Shown: positions 35,492 to 44,880 of the stretch, piece after piece | Layout of the letters: each line of letters opens with the position of its first letter | Position numbering within the stretch: position 1 is the stretch's first letter | Assembly (NCBI GenBank): GCA_037133915.1 | Contig: JBAXND010000020.1 | Span: forward strand, 1 to 64,000 | DNA length: 64,000 nucleotides | From: Bacteroidota bacterium | GTDB lineage: Bacteria; Bacteroidota; Bacteroidia; Bacteroidales; CAIWKO01 | Direction of reading: 5' to 3' | Translations under genes and position numbers: made by a program | The notes under the pieces: model-generated | What the model saw: only the letters and a program-made list of their open reading frames with translations | Told to the model about the DNA's origin: nothing | Databases searched by the model: none

Positions 35492-36877
35492 TTACTTATG
35501 CACATTCCTGATAAACTCTTCCACCTCGGGAACGCCGCCCTGATACACCAGATATCCGTTATAAGGCTCACGTTCTGTAATCTCATCATTGATGGGCGTA
35601 AGCATTATTTCCCTCACTTTTTCCAGATCGCTGGTTTGTCCCAATGCCCATCCCAGCTTGATGTACGCGGCTTCAGGGAGCATATTGGCTGCGGGAATAA
35701 CGCCCTTGGCCATCAGGTCGCGGCCAGTATCATACACAAACATGTGAACATAACCCCAGAGTGTTTGAACAGTCATATAAATGGCAACGCCTTTTTTGGT
35801 AGCCCTTTCAATAGCGGGATACAGCGGTTTATTAACATGACCGAGACCGGTGCCAACAATGATGATTCCTTTATAGCCGTTATCTACCAGAGAATCTATC
35901 ATGTCGGGGTGCATGTTGGTATAGTAATAAATCATTGCCACACGCTCTTCAAAATACGGCATGATGGTAACATTGCGGTCTTTGCGGCGGTGGTTGTATT
36001 CTTGTTTAATCGGAACAACCCCTTTGCGCGTTACCGTGGCCAGAGGTGTATCGCCGATGGTGCGGAAGGTGGAGCGGTATGATGAATGCATTTTGCGCAC
36101 GCGGGTGCCGCGGTGCAGGAATCCGTATTCGTCGGATGTCGGACCAAACATACACACCATAACTTCTGCAATATCTCCGTGTCCGGCGGCGGTCATGGCG
36201 TGCATAAGGTTGAGTGCGGCGTCGGAGCTGGGGCGGTCTGATGAGCGCTGTGAGCCAACCAGTACAATAGGTACCGGAGAGTTTTGAACCATGTACGTAA
36301 GTGCGGCAGCGGTATGATGCAGTGTATCTGTTCCGTGGCCGATTACAATACCGTCGACCCCGTTTTCAATTTCTTTTCCGATGGCAATCGCCAGTTTTTT
36401 ATACTGGTCTGGACCCATATTTTCGCTGAAGACGGCAAAAAGTTTTTCGGTAGTAAGGTTACAGATATCTGCCAGTTCGGGAACGGCTCCATAAAGTTCG
36501 CCGGGTGAAAATGCCGGAATAACGGCACCTGTGCGATAATCGAGGCGTGAGGCAATCGTACCTCCGGTACCAAGCAATTTAACCGAAGGTAAGCCGGGCG
36601 TCATAGGGAATTCTCTTTCGGGAATCTTGTAGTTGGCTTTTTTATAGCCGGTTTCCTTCATCTCCTTGATGGTGAAAATATCGATGCCGACATTATAACC
36701 GGTAGGGATTTTCATGACGATATGGATGTCGTCGTCGTTTTCGGCACGGGGAAGCACGGTTCCGGTAAAAGTACCGCGGGTAGTGCTTACCACTGCCGTA
36801 CTCCAGACACGGATATTGAATTTTTTAAGTACCTCAAGAGATTGGCCTTTATATCCCTGGAAAATATCGTCGCTCAT
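35492..36877 (-). CDS. gatD: Glu-tRNA(Gln) amidotransferase subunit D (archaeal type)
   Basis: The 461-residue protein has an N-terminal beta-barrel domain (about 1-85), then an asparaginase domain with GTGGTIAS (103-110), HGTDT (181-185) and VGSQRSSDRPSSDAALNL. GatD releases ammonia from glutamine (or asparagine) for GatE. The N-terminal domain and the length separate it from plain L-asparaginases of about 330 residues. It lies 43 bases after gatE on the same strand. GatDE is described as an archaeal enzyme, so its presence here is unusual. Confidence 0.9.
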   Translation of the reverse strand: MSDDIFQGYKGQSLEVLKKFNIRVWSTAVVSTTRGTFTGTVLPRAENDDDIHIVMKIPTGYNVGIDIFTIKEMKETGYKKANYKIPEREFPMTPGLPSVKLLGTGGTIASRLDYRTGAVIPAFSPGELYGAVPELADICNLTTEKLFAVFSENMGPDQYKKLAIAIGKEIENGVDGIVIGHGTDTLHHTAAALTYMVQNSPVPIVLVGSQRSSDRPSSDAALNLMHAMTAAGHGDIAEVMVCMFGPTSDEYGFLHRGTRVRKMHSSYRSTFRTIGDTPLATVTRKGVVPIKQEYNHRRKDRNVTIMPYFEERVAMIYYYTNMHPDMIDSLVDNGYKGIIIVGTGLGHVNKPLYPAIERATKKGVAIYMTVQTLWGYVHMFVYDTGRDLMAKGVIPAANMLPEAAYIKLGWALGQTSDLEKVREIMLTPINDEITEREPYNGYLVYQGGVPEVEEFIRNVHK

Positions 36878-36920
36878 GTTGGCTGTGTTAATTCAGTTAA
36901 TAAATGGTGCTGCTGCTAAA

Positions 36921-38891
36921 TTATTTCTTCGTCACTTTTTCGTACAGTTCTTTCAGGTTCACATTGCCGGTAGCTGTTTTGCGAAGCTGTCCCATAATCC
37001 AGTTTGTCTGGTCACGTTCATTGTCTGACCGGCGTATTTCGGAGAATTTTTGTACGAGGTAAGGAATCTTCGAGAACAATTCTTCTTTGTCCACTTTTTT
37101 AAAACCGATGCTGACCAGAATTGAATCGAAGTCCATTTTAGGATGTTCGTATAAAAGAGGCAGCATTTGTTTTGCCAGACGCACATCGAGTTTGTTCTTT
37201 TTCAGGAAGTCGAACATTTCCTTTATCTGCTCATAGCGGAATACGGATGTGGGTTTATAATGTCCTTCAACGAATTTAAGAACATGACCGAAAAATGTTC
37301 CGGTAAACGAAGAGTTGGTGCCGCACTCGTTGATGATGGTCTGAATAAGCGGAAAATGGTTATGGCTGAAGATATAGGTGTAAGCATCTTCAGGAATTCC
37401 CCATTGTTGCATTTGTTTGTAACGGTCAATCACCTCTGTCGGGAGGTTTTGCCCGAGCCGGTCAATATCGCTGTCGGCCAATGGAATGGGTGCAGAGTCG
37501 GTGTCGGGGTACATACGGTCGGCGCCGGGAAGCACGCGTTCGAAAATGGTTGTGCCGTTGGTAAGCGCTTTGCGGGTTTCGTTCGGAACACCCTGAAAAG
37601 CCATGCGGCAGCGTTCTTCAATAACTTCGAGCGCTGTTTTGATATCTTCTTCGGGTCCCCAGAAAAGTATCTGGGCATCGTTTTCATTTGAGTTGAGCTG
37701 GCTGCAAATCGTGCGCATATCCAAATCGGACATGAGCTGGAATTGAGCTTCAGAGTGTGTCATGTTCGGTTTTTCGATGCATGCAATTACCTTCAGGCGG
37801 TCGCTGATTTCGCTTGCGAAACTCTGATCGGGCTGGGTAAAGTGCGATAAAATTCCGTGGAAGCCAGGAAGGTTCACGGCATACAGTTTCAGCTTGCTGT
37901 TCTCAACATTTTTCAGCAGGTCGAACTGGTGGTTAAAGTCTGTTCCTGACAGCTCTTTGTGACTCATTTTCCATGCGGCAGGATCGGGCATCCGCGAAAG
38001 CAGAATTTCTTTAATTTTGAGTAATGCCCACTGCCTGAAACATTCATTATGTGTAAGTTCGGGTATCCATTTGGTATGTGCCACGCCTTTAATTTCAACG
38101 CGTGTTCCGCCTTTGCAGCTTACGTTTACATCCTGACGGCCGGCTCCAATACCGGTGCGTACGAGTCCGGTACTGCGTCCGAGAAAGCGGATATAATCAC
38201 AGGCTTCCTTCACTTCGTCGGGGTTCAGCATTTCGGGGTAGGTCACGGTTTCGATGAGAGGCATTCCCAGCCTGTCGGTTTTATATATCCGAAGGTGGCC
38301 GATATCTGAAATTTCCCTGCATGAGTCTTCTTCCAGGCTAAGTTGAATAAGCTTTACTGTTTTGTTTTTCAGATAGATTTCGCCTTCAACACCAATGATG
38401 GCGGTGCGTTGAAAACCGGTAGGAATACTTCCGTCAAGATATTGTTTACGTGTAATATGAACTTCGCCAACGATGCTTAATTTGGACAAGAGGGAAATGA
38501 GAATAGAAATATCGAGCGCCTCGCGGTTCAGCAAAAATGGGGGTGTATCGTCAACTTCGTATGTACAGGTCGTTTCATTTTTGATTCTGTACATTATATT
38601 TTTGCGGGTTTTGAATTCCATCAGGGCGGTCCCGTCGTATTCACCGAGTTCGCTGAGGGTAGGGCGCATATGGCGAACAACCTCAGCGTCAAACACATCG
38701 CTTTTGTGGAAGCGTCCTGCGGGGCAATTGCAAAACAGCTTGCGTTTTGTTTTAAGTTGCTGATGTACTTCAAGTCCGGATTTAAAGCCTATGCGGCTAT
38801 AGTCATCCTGGGTAGCTTCTTTGCGGGGAACGTATCCGATATCTTTTCGGGTTTGTTCGTGGTTGATTCGCGGGTCGAACTGGTCTTTCAT
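36921..38891 (-). CDS. gatE: Glu-tRNA(Gln) amidotransferase subunit E (archaeal type)
   Basis: The 656-residue protein is a GatB/GatE-family amidotransferase. The cradle domain carries GLEVHQQL, the GIGAGRQDVNVS motif and, after an AspRS-like insertion, GADRMYPDTDSAPIPL, which is specific to GatE rather than GatB. A helical and YqeY-like tail closes it. With GatD it converts Glu-tRNA(Gln) to Gln-tRNA(Gln), so the organism probably has a non-discriminating GluRS. A promoter lies at 38914-38943. Confidence 0.92.
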   Translation of the reverse strand: MKDQFDPRINHEQTRKDIGYVPRKEATQDDYSRIGFKSGLEVHQQLKTKRKLFCNCPAGRFHKSDVFDAEVVRHMRPTLSELGEYDGTALMEFKTRKNIMYRIKNETTCTYEVDDTPPFLLNREALDISILISLLSKLSIVGEVHITRKQYLDGSIPTGFQRTAIIGVEGEIYLKNKTVKLIQLSLEEDSCREISDIGHLRIYKTDRLGMPLIETVTYPEMLNPDEVKEACDYIRFLGRSTGLVRTGIGAGRQDVNVSCKGGTRVEIKGVAHTKWIPELTHNECFRQWALLKIKEILLSRMPDPAAWKMSHKELSGTDFNHQFDLLKNVENSKLKLYAVNLPGFHGILSHFTQPDQSFASEISDRLKVIACIEKPNMTHSEAQFQLMSDLDMRTICSQLNSNENDAQILFWGPEEDIKTALEVIEERCRMAFQGVPNETRKALTNGTTIFERVLPGADRMYPDTDSAPIPLADSDIDRLGQNLPTEVIDRYKQMQQWGIPEDAYTYIFSHNHFPLIQTIINECGTNSSFTGTFFGHVLKFVEGHYKPTSVFRYEQIKEMFDFLKKNKLDVRLAKQMLPLLYEHPKMDFDSILVSIGFKKVDKEELFSKIPYLVQKFSEIRRSDNERDQTNWIMGQLRKTATGNVNLKELYEKVTKK

Positions 38892-38913
38892 AGAAGGCGT
38901 TAATTTTCGCGCT

Positions 38914-38943
38914 CAAAATTAGTTATATTATTTTTTAACCCAA
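38914..38943 (-). promoter_or_regulatory. Promoter of gatE-gatD
   Basis: On the minus strand TAATTTTG (38914-38921), with TTG at 38941-38943, 19 bases apart. Confidence 0.55.
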
Positions 38944-39160
38944 TAAAACAGTCAACTTTTTTTTAAGGAAATAATTCTTCTGAAACCATTGAAAATACTG
39001 GTAGTTTGGCGACAGCGCTCTAAATGACGCATTATATTTCAATTAAAACATATAATATTAGTATTATCTTAGAGGTGCTTTTTGCGCGTAAAAAACTGGA
39101 ATTCACGGGCTGTTAATAAATAAACTGGATTTATTAACAAAAGTTATTAACAATTATCCG

Positions 39161-39168
39161 TATATTTG
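39161..39168 (+). promoter_or_regulatory. -7 box of the response-regulator/exopolysaccharide operon
   Basis: TATATTTG fits TAnnTTTG. No clear -33 box. It would give a leader of about 160 bases. Confidence 0.5.
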
Positions 39169-39316
39169 TTAGTTAAAATATAATTAAACGGTTAAATATT
39201 AAAAATAATCGACCAACAGTGAAACCTTTTTGATGAAATAGCATATAAGTGGCATGAACGACATTTATAAAATTGTTAAATTATAGTCGTGAATCGCTTA
39301 AAAACATTTTTCATTA

Positions 39317-39323
39317 GGGAGGA
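39317..39323 (+). promoter_or_regulatory. Shine-Dalgarno sequence before the first response regulator
   Basis: GGGAGGA ends 8 bases before ATG 39332. Strong SD sequences are rare in Bacteroidota, and the other genes here lack them, so it fixes this start. Confidence 0.6.
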
Positions 39324-39331
39324 TTAAGCTG

Positions 39332-40153
39332 ATGCAAAGCACTACAAGCGGCGAAAATACAGGTATAAACACAGGATTTGCAGTGAAGACAAAAAAAGTA
39401 CTCGTTGTTGACGATGTTTATTTGAATCAGGTTTTGCTGGGAAAATTTCTGGAGAAACACGGGATGATGCCGCAGTTTGCACACAACGGTCGCGAAGCCC
39501 TTGACAAGCTTAAAGCGGAAGAATTTGATCTTATATTAATGGATTTGCAGATGCCGGTAATGGATGGTTATGAATCAATTGAGCGGATACGCCATGATTT
39601 TGCTCCGCCGCTTTGCAACATTCCCATAATCGGTATTTCGGCCAGCGTTTTTAATGAAGAGTTTCAGCGCTGTCTGGATGTAGGAGCCAATGATTTTATT
39701 TCAAAGCCCTACGAACCCGAAGACCTGTACAATAAGATAATGAAAAATCTGCGCATGGCAACCATGAAGCAGCATGAGGCAGAAGCAGAGCATACTATTA
39801 TAAATGATAGCGAGTCGCTGATTGATTTGTCGTACCTCGAACAGTTTTCGGGTGGCGACAAGGCGTTTGTGCATGAAATGATAACGTATTTTATTGATCA
39901 TACACCCGAGACTCTTGCCGGTATGAAAGCGTGTTATACCGCTCATGATTATGAGAAGGTGTATCATCATGCACATAAATACGCACCCCAGCTTACATTT
40001 ATGGGAATAAAATCCATTGTCGGGTTGGTAGAGCGCATAGAATTGTATGCCAAGAAAAGAGAGAATATTCAAAAAATTCAAAGTCTTATAGAAACAGTTA
40101 CCCTTGTGAGTGAACGTGCAATTAAAGAATTGCAAAAATATTTAAACACATGA
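39332..40153 (+). CDS. Response regulator with receiver and HPt domains
   Basis: The 273-residue protein has a receiver domain (about 21-140) with acidic pair Asp27-Asp28, phospho-acceptor Asp71 in LILMDLQMP and Lys125 in SKPYEP. After a linker comes a helical HPt-like domain (about 163-270) with the phospho-accepting His215 in HAHKYAPQLTFMG, spaced as in canonical AHxxxxxxxxxG motifs. It can therefore receive and pass on phosphate. There is no DNA-binding domain. The next gene overlaps its stop (ATGA). The partner kinase is not in the window. Confidence 0.88.
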   Translation: MQSTTSGENTGINTGFAVKTKKVLVVDDVYLNQVLLGKFLEKHGMMPQFAHNGREALDKLKAEEFDLILMDLQMPVMDGYESIERIRHDFAPPLCNIPIIGISASVFNEEFQRCLDVGANDFISKPYEPEDLYNKIMKNLRMATMKQHEAEAEHTIINDSESLIDLSYLEQFSGGDKAFVHEMITYFIDHTPETLAGMKACYTAHDYEKVYHHAHKYAPQLTFMGIKSIVGLVERIELYAKKRENIQKIQSLIETVTLVSERAIKELQKYLNT

Positions 40154-40887
40154 AAATACTGATATGCGAAGATGACTTCATGATGGCAAAAGCCATTGAG
40201 CATCGGTTAACGCGTGATGATTATCAGGTTACCGTAGCTCCCGATGGTAAGGTTGCCGCTGAGCGCGTTAAGGCTGAAGATTTCGATCTTATCATCACCG
40301 ATTTGCTGATGCCCTTTTTTGGAGGGTTGGAGCTCATCAATCTGGTGCGCAACCAGCTTGGGAAAACCGTTCCTATTATTGTGCTTTCCAAATTAGGCAA
40401 TGAGAGCACGGTTGTGGAGGCTTTCAAGATTGGTGCCACCGATTACATCACCAAGCCATTCAGCCCCAATGAACTTGCCATCCGTATTAAAAAGATACAA
40501 CCTGCCGTTGCGCAGCCGGAGGTTGCAGAACCTGCGGCACCAAAAGCACAGAAGCTCATTGATCTGGCATATCTGAGAGAGCTTGCATCGGGTGATATGT
40601 CTTTTATGAATGAAATGGTAAAATATTTTATTGATAATGCCCCCGTGCTGCTTATAGAAATGAAAGCAAGCATTGACCGCAAAGACTGGGATACCTTGCG
40701 CGAACAGGCAAACAAATTTATTCATCAGCTTTCATTCATGGGAATCAAATCTATTTTAGCCGATGTGGAAGCTATGGACACCATTTTGCTTACAGGTCGT
40801 AACACTGAGAAACTGGATGTGATGATGGATAAAATAACCCGTGTCAGCAAAGATGCGATTGCTGAATTACGAACATTAACAGGATAA
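40150..40887 (+). CDS. Response regulator with receiver and degenerate HPt-like domain
   Basis: The 245-residue protein has a receiver with Asp8-Asp9, Asp51 (IITDLLMP) and Lys102 (TKPFSP), all intact. Its C-terminal domain (about 135-244) aligns with that of the previous gene, but the phospho-accepting His is Asn188 in QANKFIHQLSFMG. His192, four residues later, is not at the normal position. The domain has probably lost phosphotransfer and kept a binding role. Its start overlaps the previous stop, pointing to coupled translation. Confidence 0.85.
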   Translation: MKILICEDDFMMAKAIEHRLTRDDYQVTVAPDGKVAAERVKAEDFDLIITDLLMPFFGGLELINLVRNQLGKTVPIIVLSKLGNESTVVEAFKIGATDYITKPFSPNELAIRIKKIQPAVAQPEVAEPAAPKAQKLIDLAYLRELASGDMSFMNEMVKYFIDNAPVLLIEMKASIDRKDWDTLREQANKFIHQLSFMGIKSILADVEAMDTILLTGRNTEKLDVMMDKITRVSKDAIAELRTLTG

Positions 40888-40927
40888 TATTTTTAAAAGA
40901 AAATAGTATTACCAAATTCGAACTGAA

Positions 40928-42265
40928 ATGAAAATACTTGTCTGCGAAGATGATCTTATGATGGTAAAAGCCATTGAGCACAAACTCTTGCAGGATAATT
41001 ATGAAGTAGTAATTGCTTCCGATGGTAAAGAAGCCGTTGAAATTATCCAGAAACAGGATTTTGACCTGATTATGACGGACATGCTGATGCCGTTTTTTAA
41101 CGGTACAGACATCATTGACATGGTGAGAAACAAGCTTCAGAAACCAACACCTATTCTGGTATTTTCAAAGCTTGGGAATGAAGATACCATTATAGAAGCG
41201 CTTCAGCTTGGCGCAAATGATTATCTGGCGAAGCCATTCAAACCAAATGAACTTGCCATCAGGGTAAAACATTTATTGATGCGCAAGCAGGCCATTGCCG
41301 ATGTTCAGGTGCCGTTGAAAACAAGCGATACGCATGTTATTCCCGACTGGACATACGATATTATTACCAGTCTTGCCGACCCTCATACACGTATCAGCGA
41401 AGTGCTGTACAAGGTTCAGGGTATGAGTTTGCGCGACAGAGAGCACGACTTTCAGGTAAAAGAATGGATAAGCAAGGAATTGAACGGCTATCGCTGGCAG
41501 GATGTGCCGGATTTCAGAAAGGTGAAAGCTTCTATTTTTGGAAACTTTGTTGAAGACCGCGGTTTTGGGCTAATTGCCAACAAAAACCACGTCATGGTTC
41601 CTTCAGAATATTTTAAGGAAGAAATTCGCGATCAGGTGATGAGTGCGAAGATATCGTGCCCTGTTACAGAGCTGGAGCGCATGGCTGAAGGCAATGAGGA
41701 TTATCATATCAACCTGCCGCAGCTTGTGAATTCGCAGGTGGCATTATTCCTCGAAAGAGGATGGCATGTTGATTTACTCTGGCAGAAAATAAGTCTGCAG
41801 TCGCTGGAATCCCTGTTAAGCTCTATTCGTTCCAACCTGATACGTATGTTGCTCAGACCGGTAACCATAGAACAGGGTGCACCCACAACCAGAATTGAAG
41901 AAAAGGTGAATATTGGCGAAATGCTGAATAAATTCCTGTTTGAAGAACCGGTGAAAGAGAACCCTGTATTCAGGAAAAGAGAGCAGCCTGTATACCGCAC
42001 GGGACCGGCGCCCATGCCTTCATTTAATCCGGCAGCGATTTCCGAAAATCCATATCACTCCGAGAAAACGCGCGGTGATTTGATTAAATTCGTGGGCGAA
42101 CTCACGCGCAATGTTGAAACGCTGGGATTAAAAGACGATGATAAAAAAGATCTTGAACTAGAGATAAAAAGAATTGAAACACAGCTGGCACGGCAAAGCA
42201 TCAAAACAAGAATTATCAGCGATTCGCTGAATGTAATCAACAGTATACTTCACGAGGGCAAGTAA
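40928..42265 (+). CDS. Response regulator with unrecognised C-terminal effector
   Basis: The 445-residue protein has a receiver (1-120) very like that of the previous gene: Asp8-Asp9, Asp51 (IMTDMLMP), SKLGNE, Lys102 (AKPFKP). The 300-residue remainder is not a DNA-binding, GGDEF, HisKA or PP2C domain that I know. It holds an alpha/beta-looking segment (about 135-330), a Pro-rich linker (FRKREQPVYRTGPAPMPSFNP) and a C-terminal coiled coil (KDDDKKDLELEIKRIETQLARQ). It lies 40 bases after the second regulator and about 40 before the TPR-barrel gene, so it may be the output that controls the secretion proteins. Confidence 0.82.
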   Translation: MKILVCEDDLMMVKAIEHKLLQDNYEVVIASDGKEAVEIIQKQDFDLIMTDMLMPFFNGTDIIDMVRNKLQKPTPILVFSKLGNEDTIIEALQLGANDYLAKPFKPNELAIRVKHLLMRKQAIADVQVPLKTSDTHVIPDWTYDIITSLADPHTRISEVLYKVQGMSLRDREHDFQVKEWISKELNGYRWQDVPDFRKVKASIFGNFVEDRGFGLIANKNHVMVPSEYFKEEIRDQVMSAKISCPVTELERMAEGNEDYHINLPQLVNSQVALFLERGWHVDLLWQKISLQSLESLLSSIRSNLIRMLLRPVTIEQGAPTTRIEEKVNIGEMLNKFLFEEPVKENPVFRKREQPVYRTGPAPMPSFNPAAISENPYHSEKTRGDLIKFVGELTRNVETLGLKDDDKKDLELEIKRIETQLARQSIKTRIISDSLNVINSILHEGK

Positions 42266-42307
42266 TGTTTGAAGTTTGCTGATAAACTAAAAAACGAGAT
42301 CATTCCC

Positions 42308-43567
42308 ATGCGGAAAGGAATAGTATATATATTGTTTGCAGCCTGCATGATAATTGCGATTCGGGCGTTTGCACAGGATGAAACACCTGTGCCCATGACG
42401 CGGTCGGACTCACTTTTTCAGCAAGCGCGCGAGCTGGCTTTTACCAACCAGTATGCAGCAGCACGGTCGATGTGCCGGAAGATTATCAAGAAAGATACCG
42501 CCTATCACGATGCGGAGGTACTTATGGCGCGGACCTATTCGTGGGAGCAACGCTATGATTCGGCACGAATATTACTGCAGAAAGTGATTAAAGCGCGCAA
42601 AAAACACTATGATGCACTGGACGCCATGATAGACGTTGGTCTTTGGTCGCTTAAAAATGATGAAGCACTAAAAGCAGCCGATCAGGCGCTGGCACAATAC
42701 CCTGCAGATACTACATTCCTGTATAAAAAGGCCAAGGCGCTGCATCTTTTAGACCGAGATAAAGAGGCGCTTCCGATATTACAGGATTTTGTAAAAAAAT
42801 ATCCTGAATCGTCGAATGCGAAAGCGCTGCTTTCGGAAGTTGAAGATGCGATGATGAAAAACCGGTTTGGGATTCATTACATTTATGATTTCTTTACACC
42901 GAATATGCCCACCTGGAATCAGGTTTCTATAGAATATCAGCGGGACGCCAATATTGGTCCCATTATCGGGCGGCTGAATTATGCAAAGCGGTTCAACAAA
43001 ACGGCCACACAGCTTGAGTTTGATGCTTATCCGCACATCAGCAAAGGAACCTATTTTTATTTCAATATGGGCTTTTCGGGACCGAATGATGTTTTTCCGC
43101 GCTTCAGGGTGGGAGCGGAGGTTTTTCAGGCACTCGGCAAAGGGTTTGAATTATCAATAGGTTTCAGACATCTTACGTTTGACTCAACCAGAGTTATGGT
43201 ATATACCGGCACGGCGAGCTATTATTATAAAAATTACCTGTTTACTTTCAGACCTTATATTTCCTTTATTCAGGGAGGCGTATCCAAAGCCTTTACCTTG
43301 ATGGGCCGCTATTACATTGACGGTTCTATAAACGACTATGTAACGGTGCTGGCAGGAACCGGCAATTCGCCCGACGATCATCTGCAGATAATCAATCAGG
43401 GTCAAGACTTGACGCTCCATTCAACAAATTTTTATTTTGATTATCAGCGCCGAATTGCAAAGCATTTTATTTTACGCGGATTTTTCGGCTTTGCCAATGA
43501 AGAGTATAAAATATCGAAGTTCAGGTCGCGGAATTCGGTTGGCGGAAGCCTTTATTATATGTTTTAA
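42308..43567 (+). CDS. TPR plus YaiO-type outer-membrane beta-barrel protein
   Basis: The 419-residue product has a signal peptide (cleavage near AFAQ), TPR-like helical pairs (about 30-185; FTNQYAAARSMCRKII, NDEALKAADQALAQYP, DKEALPILQDFVKKYP) and a C-terminal beta-barrel of the YaiO family (about 195-419) ending in GGSLYYMF with terminal Phe. Periplasmic TPRs joined to an outer-membrane barrel are the plan of PgaA and BcsC, which export exopolysaccharide. I use ATG 42308, where the signal peptide begins; a TTG at 42269 would add 13 residues. Confidence 0.83.
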   Translation: MRKGIVYILFAACMIIAIRAFAQDETPVPMTRSDSLFQQARELAFTNQYAAARSMCRKIIKKDTAYHDAEVLMARTYSWEQRYDSARILLQKVIKARKKHYDALDAMIDVGLWSLKNDEALKAADQALAQYPADTTFLYKKAKALHLLDRDKEALPILQDFVKKYPESSNAKALLSEVEDAMMKNRFGIHYIYDFFTPNMPTWNQVSIEYQRDANIGPIIGRLNYAKRFNKTATQLEFDAYPHISKGTYFYFNMGFSGPNDVFPRFRVGAEVFQALGKGFELSIGFRHLTFDSTRVMVYTGTASYYYKNYLFTFRPYISFIQGGVSKAFTLMGRYYIDGSINDYVTVLAGTGNSPDDHLQIINQGQDLTLHSTNFYFDYQRRIAKHFILRGFFGFANEEYKISKFRSRNSVGGSLYYMF

Positions 43568-43569
43568 TT

Positions 43570-44880
43570 ATGATAAGAAGACACATGAACAGGATACTAT
43601 TGATACTATTGCTGATGTTTTCTTTTGCAGGCGCTGCCTATTGCCAGAATTCGCCCGGACCGTATACACCCGGAAACGAGAAGCTGGACAGCGTTATCAA
43701 GAAGAAGGTCAGCAACAAGATTTATATTCCGGAAATTAATACAGGCGTTCCTGTGTATTCTGTGGATGTTACCGTTATTGAAAAAGGCAATAAATCGGCG
43801 TGGCAGAGCTTTCTCGATGCCTACAATTCGCCGTTTGTTTTAATAAAAGTACTGGTATATCTTACCTTGTTATTCATTCTTACGCTGATAAGTTTATTGG
43901 TAATTATCATACTCCATCGTGTTCGCGATATTCGCATTACAAATGCCCGTAATGAACTTATTGTTCGTTATCAGGAAATGATAACCGGACTTCTATTTGA
44001 AGATATTGATACCATTGATTATACCCGTCTTAAAGGCGAGCTTTCCGACCCGTTCAAATGTGAAGTTTTCATCAACGAATTATTGGATTTACATAAAAAC
44101 CTGAGCGGCGAATCGGCTGAAAAGCTGAATAAACTTTATTTGGACCTTGGGCTTACAACCTACTCTATACAGAAGCTCTATACCAATAAATGGCACATCA
44201 TTGCCACGGGTTTTCGTGAGTTGGCGCAAATGAATGTAACTGATGCCAATGAGGTAATTGCAAAATACCTGAACAGCGAGATTTTATTTTTGCGAACAGA
44301 AGCGCGACTTGCCTGGTTAAGGCTCAATCCTTCTGATCCGTTTTCCTATCTGAGCGACCCGCATGTGGAGCTTACCGAATGGGGAAAGATAAACGCACTG
44401 GCAACGTTGGTCAATAACCGTATTGAGATTCCTTCGTTTGAAAAATGGCTCGGCAGCAGCAATCCGGAAGTGCTTATTTTTGCGATGCAGATGACCGGTT
44501 TGTTCAAACAAAGATCTTCGGTGCCTTCTATTCTTACCCATCTGAAAAGTCCTGATGAACATGTACGCGAAGAAGCGCTGAAAGTGGTGCGTTTACTGGA
44601 TGTGCCAGAAGCAATTGTGACACTTAAGAATATGTATGAAGGCGAAACGTACAATAACCAACTTGCCATTATAGAAATACTGAGTCTCACGCCTGACCCG
44701 GCGAATATGGATTTCTTCGAAAAGGTGATACAAAACGGGGATCAAAACCAGCGCATTCAGGCGGCACGCGGTCTTTTGGGTCTGGGCCAGGCAGGATGGC
44801 TTAAAATTGAGCATCTGTCAAAATCAAATCAATATGACTTGATCAATATCATTACTCACGTTAAAGACATTTACGGCTGA
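43570..44880 (+). CDS. HEAT-repeat membrane protein
   Basis: The 436-residue product has a signal peptide (cleavage near AYCQ), a short periplasmic segment to about 85, one strong transmembrane helix (about 90-115, FVLIKVLVYLTLLFILTLISLLVIIIL) and a cytoplasmic part of HEAT-like alpha-helical repeats (about 225-430). HEAT repeats bind proteins. Placed between the barrel gene and the GT2 gene, it may dock regulators to the synthase. It follows the barrel gene by two bases and overlaps the GT2 start by one (TGATG). Confidence 0.8.
   Translation: MIRRHMNRILLILLLMFSFAGAAYCQNSPGPYTPGNEKLDSVIKKKVSNKIYIPEINTGVPVYSVDVTVIEKGNKSAWQSFLDAYNSPFVLIKVLVYLTLLFILTLISLLVIIILHRVRDIRITNARNELIVRYQEMITGLLFEDIDTIDYTRLKGELSDPFKCEVFINELLDLHKNLSGESAEKLNKLYLDLGLTTYSIQKLYTNKWHIIATGFRELAQMNVTDANEVIAKYLNSEILFLRTEARLAWLRLNPSDPFSYLSDPHVELTEWGKINALATLVNNRIEIPSFEKWLGSSNPEVLIFAMQMTGLFKQRSSVPSILTHLKSPDEHVREEALKVVRLLDVPEAIVTLKNMYEGETYNNQLAIIEILSLTPDPANMDFFEKVIQNGDQNQRIQAARGLLGLGQAGWLKIEHLSKSNQYDLINIITHVKDIYG

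Larger units (their letters stand above)
38944..39331. other. AT-rich intergenic region before the response-regulator operon
   Basis: No supported gene in 388 bases. It holds a -7 box at 39161 and a rare Shine-Dalgarno sequence at 39317. The 160-base leader is very AT-rich with no stable hairpin that I can see. Confidence 0.6.

Noticed and set aside
35411..36082. 223-codon plus-strand frame
   Set aside because: It is antisense to gatD and has no start context or recognisable domain.
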